DNA of 50,420 bases from CAYMDS01 sp964576705 (GTDB lineage: Bacteria; Patescibacteriota; Microgenomatia; Levybacterales; UBA12049). Below are positions 8,205 to 17,015 of the stretch, piece by piece. Position 1 is the stretch's first letter. Every line of letters starts with the position of its first letter. The stretch is taken from positions 1-50,420 of the forward strand of contig CAZNVI010000004.1 of NCBI GenBank assembly GCA_964576705.1, given 5' to 3'. The position numbers and the translations under genes were made by a program. Below the pieces are notes generated by a model, which did not search any database, was not told where the DNA came from, and saw only the letters and a program-made list of their open reading frames with translations.

Positions 8205-9338
8205 ATGAACATACTTTTTACAGTAAGTTATTACAGGCCCTATATATCAGGCATAACTGTCCATGCAGAAAGACTAGCGCAAGCTCTTTCAGATCGAAAG
8301 CATAAAGTTACTATAGCAACATCCCAGCTGAAACAAAGCTTACCGATTATTGAGAAAGAAAACAATGTAAAAATAATCAGGATTCCTGTATTACTAAGAC
8401 TTCATAAGGGGTTCTTTATGCCCCTTTATGTTCCTCGAGTATGGAAACAAATTGAAATGACAGATGTAGTGGTTGCACATCTGCCCCAAGCTGAAAGTCT
8501 GTTCGTGTCGATTATTGCTAAGATACTTAAGAAAAGGTTTTATGTAATATATCATTGCGAAGTGCAATTACCGAAAGGAATACTTAATAAGCTAGTAGAA
8601 TATTTATTACATTTATTACATTTTATTACTTTAGTTAACGCGGATAAAGTAATAACTTACACGCGAGATTATGCTGATAATGCATTTTTATTGCCTCACT
8701 TTTATAAAAAAACCTTAACGATTTACCCGCCCATACCTAATCAAAGACTTATAAAAAAAACCGGAAATAAAATTTTAGATAATAAAGAGAGATATGTGAT
8801 AGGTGTTGCAGCAAGACTCGCAGCTGAAAAAGGCTTCGAGTATCTTTTTTCGGCGATTCCTCATTTAATAAAAAAGATAGGAGAGAATTTTATCATACAG
8901 ATAGCAGGACCTATGCATCCGGCCGGGGAAGAAAAATACTGGAAATCAATCCAGCCATTGCTTGGCGAATATAATAAGTATATCTCTTTTTCTGGGACAT
9001 TGCCTTCAGATAAAATGGGTGATTTCTATCGTCAGCTGGATGTTCTTGTATTGCCGAGTGTCAATAAGACAGAGGCATTCGGAATGGTTCAGGTTGAAGC
9101 AATGGCTTACGGAGTGCCTGTAGTGGCGTCAAATCTGCCCGGTGTGAGAGAGCCTATACGTGTAACACGTATGGGAGAGCTAACAATTCCGGGAGACCCG
9201 CTAGATATTGCCAAAAAAATTTCATTGGTATTGCATAATAAACGCAAATATAGTAAAAATCCATCAGTCATAAATAAGGTGTTTGCGTTTAATAAATCTA
9301 TTAATCTGTATGAAAAAATATTTACAAGCGTTTCTTAG
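8205..9338 (+). CDS. glycosyltransferase family 4
   Basis: A GT-B fold retaining glycosyltransferase that uses nucleotide sugars at the inner membrane face. Seen: the N-terminal Gly-containing loop (YYRPYISGITVHAERLAQAL), IGVAARLAAEKGFEYLF at the start of the nucleotide-binding half, and the EAFGMVQVEAMAYGVPVVAS signature with the E-x7-E pattern plus NLPGVREPI. 377 residues is standard. Divergent from the HAD-like gene with only 32 bases between start codons. It overlaps the following methyltransferase start, so the two form an operon. The acceptor is unknown. Confidence 0.93.
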   Translation: MNILFTVSYYRPYISGITVHAERLAQALSDRKHKVTIATSQLKQSLPIIEKENNVKIIRIPVLLRLHKGFFMPLYVPRVWKQIEMTDVVVAHLPQAESLFVSIIAKILKKRFYVIYHCEVQLPKGILNKLVEYLLHLLHFITLVNADKVITYTRDYADNAFLLPHFYKKTLTIYPPIPNQRLIKKTGNKILDNKERYVIGVAARLAAEKGFEYLFSAIPHLIKKIGENFIIQIAGPMHPAGEEKYWKSIQPLLGEYNKYISFSGTLPSDKMGDFYRQLDVLVLPSVNKTEAFGMVQVEAMAYGVPVVASNLPGVREPIRVTRMGELTIPGDPLDIAKKISLVLHNKRKYSKNPSVINKVFAFNKSINLYEKIFTSVS

Positions 9339-10071
9339 GGAAAAACCCTTCTTTTTTTCCATAATCCGCCCGAAAGAAGCTAGTCTTTATCAATCTTTTA
9401 AACCTTTCAAAAAACCAGTTTTAGACCTGGGGTGCGGAGACGGATTCTTCGCATCAGTGGCATTTGGTCGTATGTATGCCGGTATAGATCCTGATGTGCA
9501 AGCAGTAAGCGAAGCAAGATCGAGACATTTATATAAAGAGATAAAGCCGTATAACGGAAAAACGATACCTTATCCCGACCGTTATTTTGCAACCGTAGTA
9601 AGTAATTCTACAGTTGAGCACATACCTAATATTGATGAGGTATTAAAAGAAACCTCTCGCGTATTAAAAAAAGGCGGAACATTTTATTTCACTACAGTTA
9701 CAGATATTTGGCCTGAATATCTATTTGGCAGTCTACTTTTGGGGAATTTGTATAAGCGATATTTTATTAATAAATCTAAGCATTATAATATGTATTCATT
9801 GAAAGCTTGGAAGAAGAAGCTTGCAAAATACGGATTAGATATAATTTCGTCGCAACACTATCTTGATAATAAAAAAATACTTCGGATTTTCGATATTTCC
9901 CATTATTTAAGTAGTCCTTCATTGTTGACGAAAAAGTTATTAAATAGATGGGTACTCTTTCCTGATAAAGAGAGGAAGCTTAAGAAACTTCAGGATTTCA
10001 TTTTGAGAGAAACAAATTCAGACAATGCAATGGGTCCTTATCTATATATCGCAGCCAAAAAAATAAGATAG
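9310..10071 (+). CDS. class I SAM-dependent methyltransferase
   Basis: Rossmann-fold methyltransferase. VLDLGCGDGFFASVAFG is the SAM-binding motif I, GIDPD motif II, FATVVSNSTVEHIPN motif IV and LKKGGTFYFTTV motif V. The start MKKYLQAF (ATG 9310) overlaps the GT4 gene by 29 bases; an in-frame ATG at 9283 is possible but less likely. It probably methylates a glycan or lipid intermediate, an inference from its neighbours. Its stop codon is half of a perfect 30-bp palindrome shared with the converging gene. Confidence 0.9.
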   Translation: MKKYLQAFLREKPFFFSIIRPKEASLYQSFKPFKKPVLDLGCGDGFFASVAFGRMYAGIDPDVQAVSEARSRHLYKEIKPYNGKTIPYPDRYFATVVSNSTVEHIPNIDEVLKETSRVLKKGGTFYFTTVTDIWPEYLFGSLLLGNLYKRYFINKSKHYNMYSLKAWKKKLAKYGLDIISSQHYLDNKKILRIFDISHYLSSPSLLTKKLLNRWVLFPDKERKLKKLQDFILRETNSDNAMGPYLYIAAKKIR

Positions 10072-10086
10072 CTATCTTATTTTTTT
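10057..10086. terminator. bidirectional terminator: perfect 30-bp palindrome
   Basis: Seven A, then TAAGATAG, its reverse complement, then seven T. Both strands thus give a stem followed by a U run. The two convergent genes' TAG stop codons abut exactly at its centre (10069-10071 and 10072-10074). Confidence 0.85.
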
Positions 10087-11781
10087 AAATATCATTACTT
10101 TCGGATGATCATAAACCGTGAATGCCTCCTCTGAGCTATCGTCAGAAAATTGAATCGGTAGGCCTATGTAGCGAAGTGAAGGATAGGATGTAAATTCAGC
10201 AACTTTACGGAAATTTGTTTTCTCTTTAAGTAAATCATTATAGAATTTAGTCATAAACGGATACTTATCAGGCACTGTGGGTATGCTGCCCCAAGCTCTG
10301 TTAGATGACAATATATAATAATCAGCAGAGCTAAGAGTGTTATTAAATGTTGTTATTTTTTCAGGAGTATCATAATCAAATACATTTAACTCTAGCAGAT
10401 TATATGTTTTATTTGAACCATAAATTCTCAACGGTAGCGGATCATCCCACAATTCCCAAGCTATTTTAGACCCCTCAGGGACATATTTATAGATCCATTC
10501 AGAAGCTGTGATTCTTGAATGTGGGGTAAGGTATATCGACATAAATGCAGCAGGCCATATGAGGATTAAAATTATAGATATAATTTTCATGTATTTAGGA
10601 ATAAGCTTATGTAAATGTACAAAACCATATGCAGCATATATAGATAAAAGCGGGTAAATAATAATAAAATAGCGGATACTCTTTACGAACTGTGTTGACT
10701 GGTACATAAAAAGACAAATTAACCAAAGCATGGAAATAATTACGATTAAATTTTTTTTTCGGAGTATAATCACCATCCCTAAAATACTGAAGATAAATAT
10801 GGGAATACCGAGTCCGAAAATCGTTAGGTTATAGAGCGCAAAGATGAAAGGAGTTTTAGAAATCCATTGGACGCCTGGGGGGTACCATACATCTGGTGAG
10901 CTCCAGCTTTGTAAGGTTTTAAGACTCTGGGTAAGGTTATTACTTATTTGCGGATTTAAAAAAGAAGAAGACTCAAACATGTAAGGGTTTGCGATTCTTA
11001 GCGAAACATAAGAAATAATGATAAAAACTAGAACAGATAAACAGATTAAGTAGATTTTACTCTGGTCGAATCTCTTCGATCTGATATCGTAAAGTATTTT
11101 CTGAAATAATCCAGCAATTATGATTACAAACAATAACGGTAAATATAAAATCGCAGTAATTTTTGATGCTACAGCCAGCCCTAAAAAAACAGAAGAGAGT
11201 ATTAGGGCGGATGCTTTTTTTCCAAAATAGTATTTTGTAGCAAAGTAAAACGCACCAAACAGAAAAGTATTTAGAAAAGAATCTACAGCAAAAAAATGTG
11301 AAAGCTGAATGGGTAAAACTGCGACAGCATAAAAGAATGAACCCCAGAGTTTAATAGTTTTATCCCAATTTAGATATTTCTCAAACAACTGAATGGTTTT
11401 ATAAATCAATATGATAACCAGAAGATCACAAAAGCCGGATAGTAATCTGCCGACAATTGTGATGCCATTATATGTATCGTTATTAGTAATCACAGAAGCT
11501 ATTTTAGTGACTACGAGAGGGAGCGTTCCATATACAAAGAAAGAATATTTTTTTACACCGAAACTATCAACGATATTTACCGGGTTTAGACTGGATCGTG
11601 TGGGATCCAGATAATCTCTAAGGGTTACCGGAATTTTTAAATCTGTTACCACCATAGTCAGGAAGCGCTCGTCAGGATGAAGATGTGTTCCTTGATCCCA
11701 ATTAAGGCCAGAAAAGCGTAGTAATATTGCCAAGGTAATTACAGCAATAATTAATAAATATTGCTCAGACAGTCTTTTCAT
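10072..11781 (-). CDS. GT39/PMT-like membrane glycosyltransferase
   Basis: 569 residues from MKRLSEQ (ATG 11779-11781); the frame is open 22 codons further up but that part is AT-rich promoter-like DNA. The first membrane helix is followed by LNWDQGTHLHPDERFL, the acidic first external loop of PMT_2/ArnT-type GT-C enzymes that use polyprenyl-phosphate sugars. About ten further membrane segments follow, then a soluble C-terminal domain (ASEWIYKYVPEGSKIAWELW). Paralogue of the gene at 13797. The sugar and target are unknown. Confidence 0.85.
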   Translation of the reverse strand: MKRLSEQYLLIIAVITLAILLRFSGLNWDQGTHLHPDERFLTMVVTDLKIPVTLRDYLDPTRSSLNPVNIVDSFGVKKYSFFVYGTLPLVVTKIASVITNNDTYNGITIVGRLLSGFCDLLVIILIYKTIQLFEKYLNWDKTIKLWGSFFYAVAVLPIQLSHFFAVDSFLNTFLFGAFYFATKYYFGKKASALILSSVFLGLAVASKITAILYLPLLFVIIIAGLFQKILYDIRSKRFDQSKIYLICLSVLVFIIISYVSLRIANPYMFESSSFLNPQISNNLTQSLKTLQSWSSPDVWYPPGVQWISKTPFIFALYNLTIFGLGIPIFIFSILGMVIILRKKNLIVIISMLWLICLFMYQSTQFVKSIRYFIIIYPLLSIYAAYGFVHLHKLIPKYMKIISIILILIWPAAFMSIYLTPHSRITASEWIYKYVPEGSKIAWELWDDPLPLRIYGSNKTYNLLELNVFDYDTPEKITTFNNTLSSADYYILSSNRAWGSIPTVPDKYPFMTKFYNDLLKEKTNFRKVAEFTSYPSLRYIGLPIQFSDDSSEEAFTVYDHPKVMIFKKIR

Positions 11782-11806
11782 AAAGTAAAGCAAAGTACTT
11801 TTGAGT

Positions 11807-11812
11807 AGTATA
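11807..11812 (-). promoter_or_regulatory. candidate -10 for the GT39-like gene
   Basis: TATACT on the minus strand, 25 bases before ATG 11781. There is no convincing -35. It shares a 68-bp divergent region with the start of the 11850 gene. Confidence 0.4.
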
Positions 11813-11849
11813 CAATTATTTATTGTAGTAAAATTATACAACAACAAAC

Positions 11850-13796
11850 ATGATGTTTATACCAGCTTTTATTTTTACAGTTCTTCCGACGTTATTAATA
11901 TTGTCATTTATAAATAAACTTAAGTTCATAAAAAGCATTGTATTACAAATTGGCTTTTCCTGGTTCATCGGTCAGTATTTATTCGTATGGTTAGTTTTTT
12001 TAATGTCTATTATATTAAGTATATATACTCAGGGTATTTTAGTTAAAGCTTTATTATTAGTATTTTCAATAATAATCATTTTTTCGTTAATTAGACTGTC
12101 TTCTTTGGTTAATACTTTACAAGATATATCTAAAGCGATTAAAGAACAGAATATAAAAAATATATTAATTTCAGGTTTTATATTTTCGGCTATTTTTTTA
12201 TTTTCTTACTTATTTTATATTTATCAGTTATCAGAATTAAATGGAAAAATATTTACAAGTGTTGCATATTGGGATTTTCAATGGCATATGCCTTTAATAC
12301 AAAACTTTGTATACGGAGACAACTTCCCTCCGCAAAATGAATCATTTGCTGGACTTCCCTCTACATATCACTTTTTTTGGGGGTTGTTTGTTTCAATTTA
12401 TGCAGCCAGTGGTTTAAAAATAGTGGGTGCAATAAATTATATATCAATAATAACAATGTTTTTTTTACTAATCTCCGTTATAGCTTTTATGGAAGAATTA
12501 TTCTCTACAAAAATTCCTGGTTTAATTGCTGGTAGTCTTATAGTAACTTCTTCCAGTTTTAGATTTATAAATGAGGTTTCCCTAGTATGGCTGAATGGAC
12601 TCTCTGGCGTTATCGGAACAGTTTTTAATAACACAAATAATCCATTTTTTTATTCATTTATTCCAGGTAATCCATTTGGTTATAACGGTACTATGTTTAA
12701 TTTATTTTATTTTTTAGCTGAGCGGCAAATGGTTCCGGGTTTAATATATTTGCTGATTATTATTATGGTTTTTTATAAAATCCATCATTTCCGAAACAAA
12801 TCCCTGGTATTAATTGGACTCTTGGCTGGTTTATATTTCTTATGGCATTTATATATTACTATAATGGTATTTTGCGCGTGTTTGGTTTTAATTATTTTTT
12901 TGAAAAACAGAAAAAAGACGCTGTACTTTTTCTCAGGTTTTATAGTTACATTTACTTGCCACTATCTTTATTTCAAAAACCTACAGGGATCAGAATGGTT
13001 TCTAAAAGATATTGCATCTTATCCAAAATTAAATTTTAACTTCTCTACGATGAACGAGGTGTATAGCCTGTCATTAGTTAACTTTCTGGGGTATTACTTT
13101 TTTGGATATGGAATAAAAATATTATTTTTTATACTTGGGACAATATCTGTCTGGAAAAAAAATAAAAGCTTAATATTAATATTTTTAGCTTTTATAATAC
13201 CTGCTTTTATTTTAACCAATAGTATACAATTATCACCGCTTTCCATTTACGACAACCATAAATGGCTGCGGCCGATGAATCTATTAGTTGATATAGCCGC
13301 GGGATACGGTTTTTACCATTTGTTTTTTATAGAAAAAGTTAATAAAAAGCTGAGACTTTTGATAGTTCCTTCATTAATTGCCTTAACCCTATCCGGAATT
13401 ATAGAAATTATACCTTTTTTTCAGGCAAGACCGACTGATTTTTTTGCAAATGAACACTCAATACTTGTAAGAGATATTAGAAATCATACAAATCCAAAAT
13501 CAGTGTTTATTGGTAATGACACAAAAGAAATACATCTGGCAGGCAGAAAACTATTTCTTGGAAATTATTCAGGTCAGGATTTACGCTTAGACAGTTCCAG
13601 ACGCCAGAAAATAATCCATACTATATATAGCTTAGAGACGAAAGAAGAATTATGTAAGCTTACTAATATATACGACATTGATTATATAGAGACTGATCTA
13701 GATAAATTTAACAAATTGGATATGCCAGGAAAAAAATCAGTGAATCAAAAAAATGAAATGGTTAATATTATTGATATAAATGAAGGCTGCCTGTAG
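11850..13796 (+). CDS. polytopic membrane protein, GT-C-like, very AT-rich
   Basis: 648 residues with roughly a dozen hydrophobic helices. The first extracellular loop reads AYWDFQWHMPLIQNFVYG and then DNFPPQNESFAGLPSTYHFF, which resembles the loop of lipid-linked sugar GT-C enzymes including DUF2298-like ones, but I cannot name the family. A short soluble tail follows the helices. By eye it is clearly more AT-rich than its neighbours (long T and A runs, TTA/ATA codons), so recent transfer is possible. ATG at 11850 or 11853; a possible -10 (TATACA 11835-11840) is 9 bases upstream. Its stop abuts that of the convergent gene at 13797. Confidence 0.7.
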   Translation: MMFIPAFIFTVLPTLLILSFINKLKFIKSIVLQIGFSWFIGQYLFVWLVFLMSIILSIYTQGILVKALLLVFSIIIIFSLIRLSSLVNTLQDISKAIKEQNIKNILISGFIFSAIFLFSYLFYIYQLSELNGKIFTSVAYWDFQWHMPLIQNFVYGDNFPPQNESFAGLPSTYHFFWGLFVSIYAASGLKIVGAINYISIITMFFLLISVIAFMEELFSTKIPGLIAGSLIVTSSSFRFINEVSLVWLNGLSGVIGTVFNNTNNPFFYSFIPGNPFGYNGTMFNLFYFLAERQMVPGLIYLLIIIMVFYKIHHFRNKSLVLIGLLAGLYFLWHLYITIMVFCACLVLIIFLKNRKKTLYFFSGFIVTFTCHYLYFKNLQGSEWFLKDIASYPKLNFNFSTMNEVYSLSLVNFLGYYFFGYGIKILFFILGTISVWKKNKSLILIFLAFIIPAFILTNSIQLSPLSIYDNHKWLRPMNLLVDIAAGYGFYHLFFIEKVNKKLRLLIVPSLIALTLSGIIEIIPFFQARPTDFFANEHSILVRDIRNHTNPKSVFIGNDTKEIHLAGRKLFLGNYSGQDLRLDSSRRQKIIHTIYSLETKEELCKLTNIYDIDYIETDLDKFNKLDMPGKKSVNQKNEMVNIIDINEGCL

Positions 13797-15470
13797 TTAT
13801 TTTATTTGTTTAATAATGTAAACCGTAGGACGATCAAATACATGAGTTGTTTGCTCAAGCGAATATAGCGTATCACCCAGATATAAGATTTTACAATAAA
13901 TATCACAAGGGGTTTTATAGATTAACTTGTATCTAGACTTGTCATATAAAAGTGAGCCGTAAAATTGATACCTTTTTGGGAGTCTTTGTTTTTTTAGAAT
14001 GCTCATTTTTAAAACCCTTTCACTTGGAAGGATAATATAGTTGCTGTCTGAAAGAGCTTGGTCAAGTGGAAAGCCATCGCACGGGTAAGAGTTGATTTCA
14101 AGATTATACATATCACAAAGTGCGATACGTGAAAAGGAACTATTAAAAGCAATAATCCCCAAGTCATACGATTCACTTAACATGCCTGAATTTTTATCAA
14201 TGTTTTCCTGAGCCCATTTCGCTGCTTCTACTCTGCTATCAGGTTTGACTAGCACCGTAACATAGTAAGAAAAAGTAAAAATTAAACAAATAATTCCGAC
14301 GATACTTGATACTTGATACTTGATACTTGATACTTTTTCATTGTTAATGAAAAAATCTGCCAACGTTATTGCGACCATGAAATATATAAACGGCAATGTT
14401 GGTACCATATACCGCGTCCATTTAACAAATAAAAACGCTTGGGAAGTAAAAAGTAATAAGTAAAAAGTAATAAGTAAAAAGTAGTTTTTATTTTTATCTT
14501 TTATCGATTTCCAGAATATGTATAAAAATGAAGGTATGAAAAGTATTGTAATTATTGGGTTAAGTAAGAAAGGATAAACATTTAAAAATTGATAAATTAC
14601 AGGAATAGTATCGAAAAATTCATGTGTATAAAAAACTTCAGTGGTTCCTAGAGCGACACCTGTTTCGTAATCCATACTGTTTTTAAATGCTGAAAAATTT
14701 AATACAACATATGGATTTGTAATTAAAAAAATAAAAGCAGAAATTAGAATGATTGCTGAGATTTGGGCAATACCTTCAAAGAAAATCTTTATTTTATCTT
14801 TCAATAAATCGTAAGTTTTTGCACTTTTATAAAGTACAATAATTACACACATTATCGGCAGCGGTATTAACGCCAGATGAGAGATTTTAGTCGATATAAG
14901 GATTCCCATGACAACTCCGGAAAGTAAAACATAACGGGATCTATATTCATTCAATATCTTTAAACATAGAATAAAAAGTAAAACACTGAAAAAAGTAAGC
15001 CACATTTCAAATGTTCCGAAATGTGCAAATTGTATAAATCCTACGCTAGTCATCGTAAGAAAAGCCGCCAATAATCCTGTGTTCTTGTTGTGTATTTTTT
15101 TACCGGTTATATATGCAAGTGGTACCAGCGTTGTTGAAAGTACTGCAGAATAAATTCGGCTGATAAGAATTGCTTGATCAAAAGCGAGTTGAGAATTAAA
15201 ACTTGAAAGTTGTAGATTCTGAAGGAATTTTATAAATATTCCTTTAAAGTAGATTATGTATATCGGCAGTGAACCGTAAGCAAAAAAGTTAGGATTCATT
15301 TGAGAGGGAAATTGCAGTTGACTAACAGAACTTGCGATGTTCCGCTCGTCAGGATGGAAATAAAACGGTGCACCCCAGTTGAGATTATAGAAGCGAAAGA
15401 AAACACCTACTAACATAATTATTGATAGTAAGAAGCCTGAGGTTTTTTTGATTTTGGTAATATTTTTCAT
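13797..15470 (-). CDS. GT39/PMT-like membrane glycosyltransferase carrying two repeat insertions
   Basis: 557 residues. A first membrane helix, then LNWGAPFYFHPDERNIASSV, the acidic loop of PMT_2-type enzymes, and about ten helices. Two segments are encoded by perfect heptamer tandems: one (14301-14335) gives VSSIKYQVSSI in a loop, the other (14444-14482) gives LLITFYLLLF inside a hydrophobic helix, where the repeat has become part of a membrane segment. Paralogue of the gene at 10072. The C-terminal domain is soluble. Role in surface glycan assembly is inferred from the neighbourhood. Confidence 0.85.
   Translation of the reverse strand: MKNITKIKKTSGFLLSIIMLVGVFFRFYNLNWGAPFYFHPDERNIASSVSQLQFPSQMNPNFFAYGSLPIYIIYFKGIFIKFLQNLQLSSFNSQLAFDQAILISRIYSAVLSTTLVPLAYITGKKIHNKNTGLLAAFLTMTSVGFIQFAHFGTFEMWLTFFSVLLFILCLKILNEYRSRYVLLSGVVMGILISTKISHLALIPLPIMCVIIVLYKSAKTYDLLKDKIKIFFEGIAQISAIILISAFIFLITNPYVVLNFSAFKNSMDYETGVALGTTEVFYTHEFFDTIPVIYQFLNVYPFLLNPIITILFIPSFLYIFWKSIKDKNKNYFLLITFYLLLFTSQAFLFVKWTRYMVPTLPFIYFMVAITLADFFINNEKVSSIKYQVSSIVGIICLIFTFSYYVTVLVKPDSRVEAAKWAQENIDKNSGMLSESYDLGIIAFNSSFSRIALCDMYNLEINSYPCDGFPLDQALSDSNYIILPSERVLKMSILKKQRLPKRYQFYGSLLYDKSRYKLIYKTPCDIYCKILYLGDTLYSLEQTTHVFDRPTVYIIKQIK
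14301..14335. repeat. five perfect tandem copies of the heptamer GATACTT
   Basis: 35 bp inside the GT39-like gene at 13797. Three heptamers make seven codons, so the frame stays open in every phase without a stop here. Encodes alternating VSSI and KYQ segments. Confidence 0.95.
14444..14482. repeat. tandem heptamers AAGTAAA/AAGTAAT inside a GT39-like gene
   Basis: Five alternating copies plus a partial copy. On the coding strand they encode a Leu/Ile/Phe/Tyr-rich run that blends into a membrane helix. Confidence 0.93.
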
Positions 15471-15494
15471 CTTCCATTGATCCTCTCTTGTCTC

Positions 15495-15510
15495 TCCGCC
15501 AGCTGGCGGA
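15495..15510. repeat. perfect 16-bp palindrome TCCGCCAGCTGGCGGA
   Basis: Lies in the 162-bp spacer between the FAD oxidoreductase and a GT39-like gene. The arms (TCCGCC/GGCGGA) are the same as those of the fusA leader hairpin at 20003-20018, so it belongs to a dispersed palindrome family. Confidence 0.8.
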
Positions 15511-15531
15511 TCGCAAGCGGGCTCCTTATCC

Positions 15532-15632
15532 CTATTTCGCCGGGATCAGTCCGTCCCACTTTCCACTCATTTTAGGATCTAAGCATTTTTTAAATGTTTC
15601 AGGCTGAAATATGGAAATTGGCAAATGTAAAA
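15532..15632 (-). pseudogene. possible gene-end remnant in the spacer
   Basis: On the minus strand about 32 codons read ILHLPISIFQPETFKKC and then LDPKMSGKWDGLIPAK before TAG (15532-15534), a protein-like composition with no start codon or ribosome-binding site. It could be the end of a decayed gene after the FAD gene, or chance. Not recognised. The rest of the spacer (15471-15531) holds the 16-bp palindrome. Confidence 0.3.
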
Positions 15633-16916
15633 TTACTTGTCTTGCATGACAAGCTCTGCTGCTTTTTGGCCGAGCTCAACTGCATAATTTGTTCCTCTAT
15701 CCCATGGATAAACTTGCTCAATGTTTGCCAAAACCACATTAGGCAGTGGCGTTTCCATCTGAGGCATTAATCTTGAGTAATTGACTGGAATTATTGGTTG
15801 AGCAAATGGAGCTTTAAATAATTTCATCCCGATAATATTTTCTTTATAAGAAGGGTTAATTTTTTTCAAAAGTGGATCAAATTTTTTAAGCATCTCTGCT
15901 TCAGTCATCGAAAAATATTTATGATCCATAGATACATAATTACCTAAATATATAATATGTTCATTATTGTAGTGTTTTTTATTCATAAAATTAGTGTGTT
16001 CAACAATTGCCATTACAGGGGATGCTTTATCGCATACACTTAACCAATATGTGTTGTCGGGGAAGAAAGGTTTTTTTAATCTTAAAACAAGATTTGTCGC
16101 TCCTAAGCCTTTTAGCTTATTAACTTTTTGTTGATAGACAAGAGGAAGCTGCGGCGCAATTTTTACAAATAAAAACGAAGGAAGCGTAATGATGACTTTA
16201 TCAAATTCTGTCATCTTTATTTTTTTATTTATGATGGCTTTTAGTGTTATATGATTTTTATCAATTAGTTCCTGAATCTCAGAATTAAAAAATATTTTAC
16301 CACCGTTTTTTTCAATGACATTTACCAATTTATTTGCAAACTGTAAGAATCCTCCTACAGGATACGCAAGAGAGGGAGTTCGTTTTTTTATTCTTGCCCA
16401 AAACCAGGCGAGAGATACTTCTTTCGCAAAACCCCCGAATTTATTGTGAAATTGTGGTTCCCAAAGTAGATCATAGCCTTTTTTGCCCATGGTTTTTTTA
16501 AGAAACGAATCTGCATAAATTTTTTCCAAAGGATTCCAATATGGATTAAATCTGAGGAATGCAAGAACAGTTGCCATCCTTAATTTGTCTAATCTTTGAA
16601 GTTTTGGAAATCTTAACAAACTAATCGGAGAGTCAAGTTGATAAATTTTTTCGTCAATAAAGACAGCAGTTTTCGGGCGCGGGATAATAACAGGATAGTT
16701 TATTTCCTTTGCTAAGTTAAGTATGTGATTATCATTTGCAAACCAGTGATGATAATGTTTCTCCAAAGACCAATCCCACCCTTTTTCTTCATAGCCTATT
16801 GCCAGTCCGCCTGGAAGAGAGTCTTTCTCAAAAATTGTAACTTTATGGCCTTTTTTCGTTAGTTGATATGCCGCGGATAGACCAGTAAATCCCGCGCCGA
16901 TGATGGCAATATTCAT
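15633..16916 (-). CDS. FAD-dependent oxidoreductase (amine-oxidase/protoporphyrinogen-oxidase-like)
   Basis: 427 residues. The N-terminal AIIGAGFTGLSAAYQLTKKG is the dinucleotide-binding fold, followed about 10 residues later by the acidic VTIFEKDSLPGGLA that holds the FAD ribose. Near the C-terminus NVVLANIEQVYPWDRGTNYAVELG is the second FAD contact. This soluble subgroup is often found among glycan-synthesis genes and may act on a sugar nucleotide or lipid-linked sugar, much as UDP-galactopyranose mutase does; the substrate is not known. It lies downstream of the surface-protein gene and upstream of a GT39-like gene on the same strand. Confidence 0.85.
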   Translation of the reverse strand: MNIAIIGAGFTGLSAAYQLTKKGHKVTIFEKDSLPGGLAIGYEEKGWDWSLEKHYHHWFANDNHILNLAKEINYPVIIPRPKTAVFIDEKIYQLDSPISLLRFPKLQRLDKLRMATVLAFLRFNPYWNPLEKIYADSFLKKTMGKKGYDLLWEPQFHNKFGGFAKEVSLAWFWARIKKRTPSLAYPVGGFLQFANKLVNVIEKNGGKIFFNSEIQELIDKNHITLKAIINKKIKMTEFDKVIITLPSFLFVKIAPQLPLVYQQKVNKLKGLGATNLVLRLKKPFFPDNTYWLSVCDKASPVMAIVEHTNFMNKKHYNNEHIIYLGNYVSMDHKYFSMTEAEMLKKFDPLLKKINPSYKENIIGMKLFKAPFAQPIIPVNYSRLMPQMETPLPNVVLANIEQVYPWDRGTNYAVELGQKAAELVMQDK

Positions 16917-17012
16917 AAAAGAGTCAAAGAGTCAGAGCGACAAACCTGCCTTGCCGGCAGGGAGTCAAAGAATAAATTTTGCACCTCTGACTCTATGCAG
17001 CTTTGACTCTTA
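16917..17012. repeat. GAGTCAA-family hairpin between FAD gene and surface-protein gene
   Basis: GAGTCAAAGAGTCAGAG on the left and CTCTGACTC...TTTGACTCTT on the right are inverted copies. A CCTGCC-TTGCC-GGCAGG stem-loop (16945-16961) sits inside. Read as RNA from either strand it folds into a long imperfect hairpin. Confidence 0.75.
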
Positions 17013-17015
17013 CTA

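Noticed and set aside
14301..14335. CRISPR or mobile element signal from tandem repeats
   Set aside because: Seven-base units without spacers, in an open reading frame; no transposase or terminal inverted repeat nearby.
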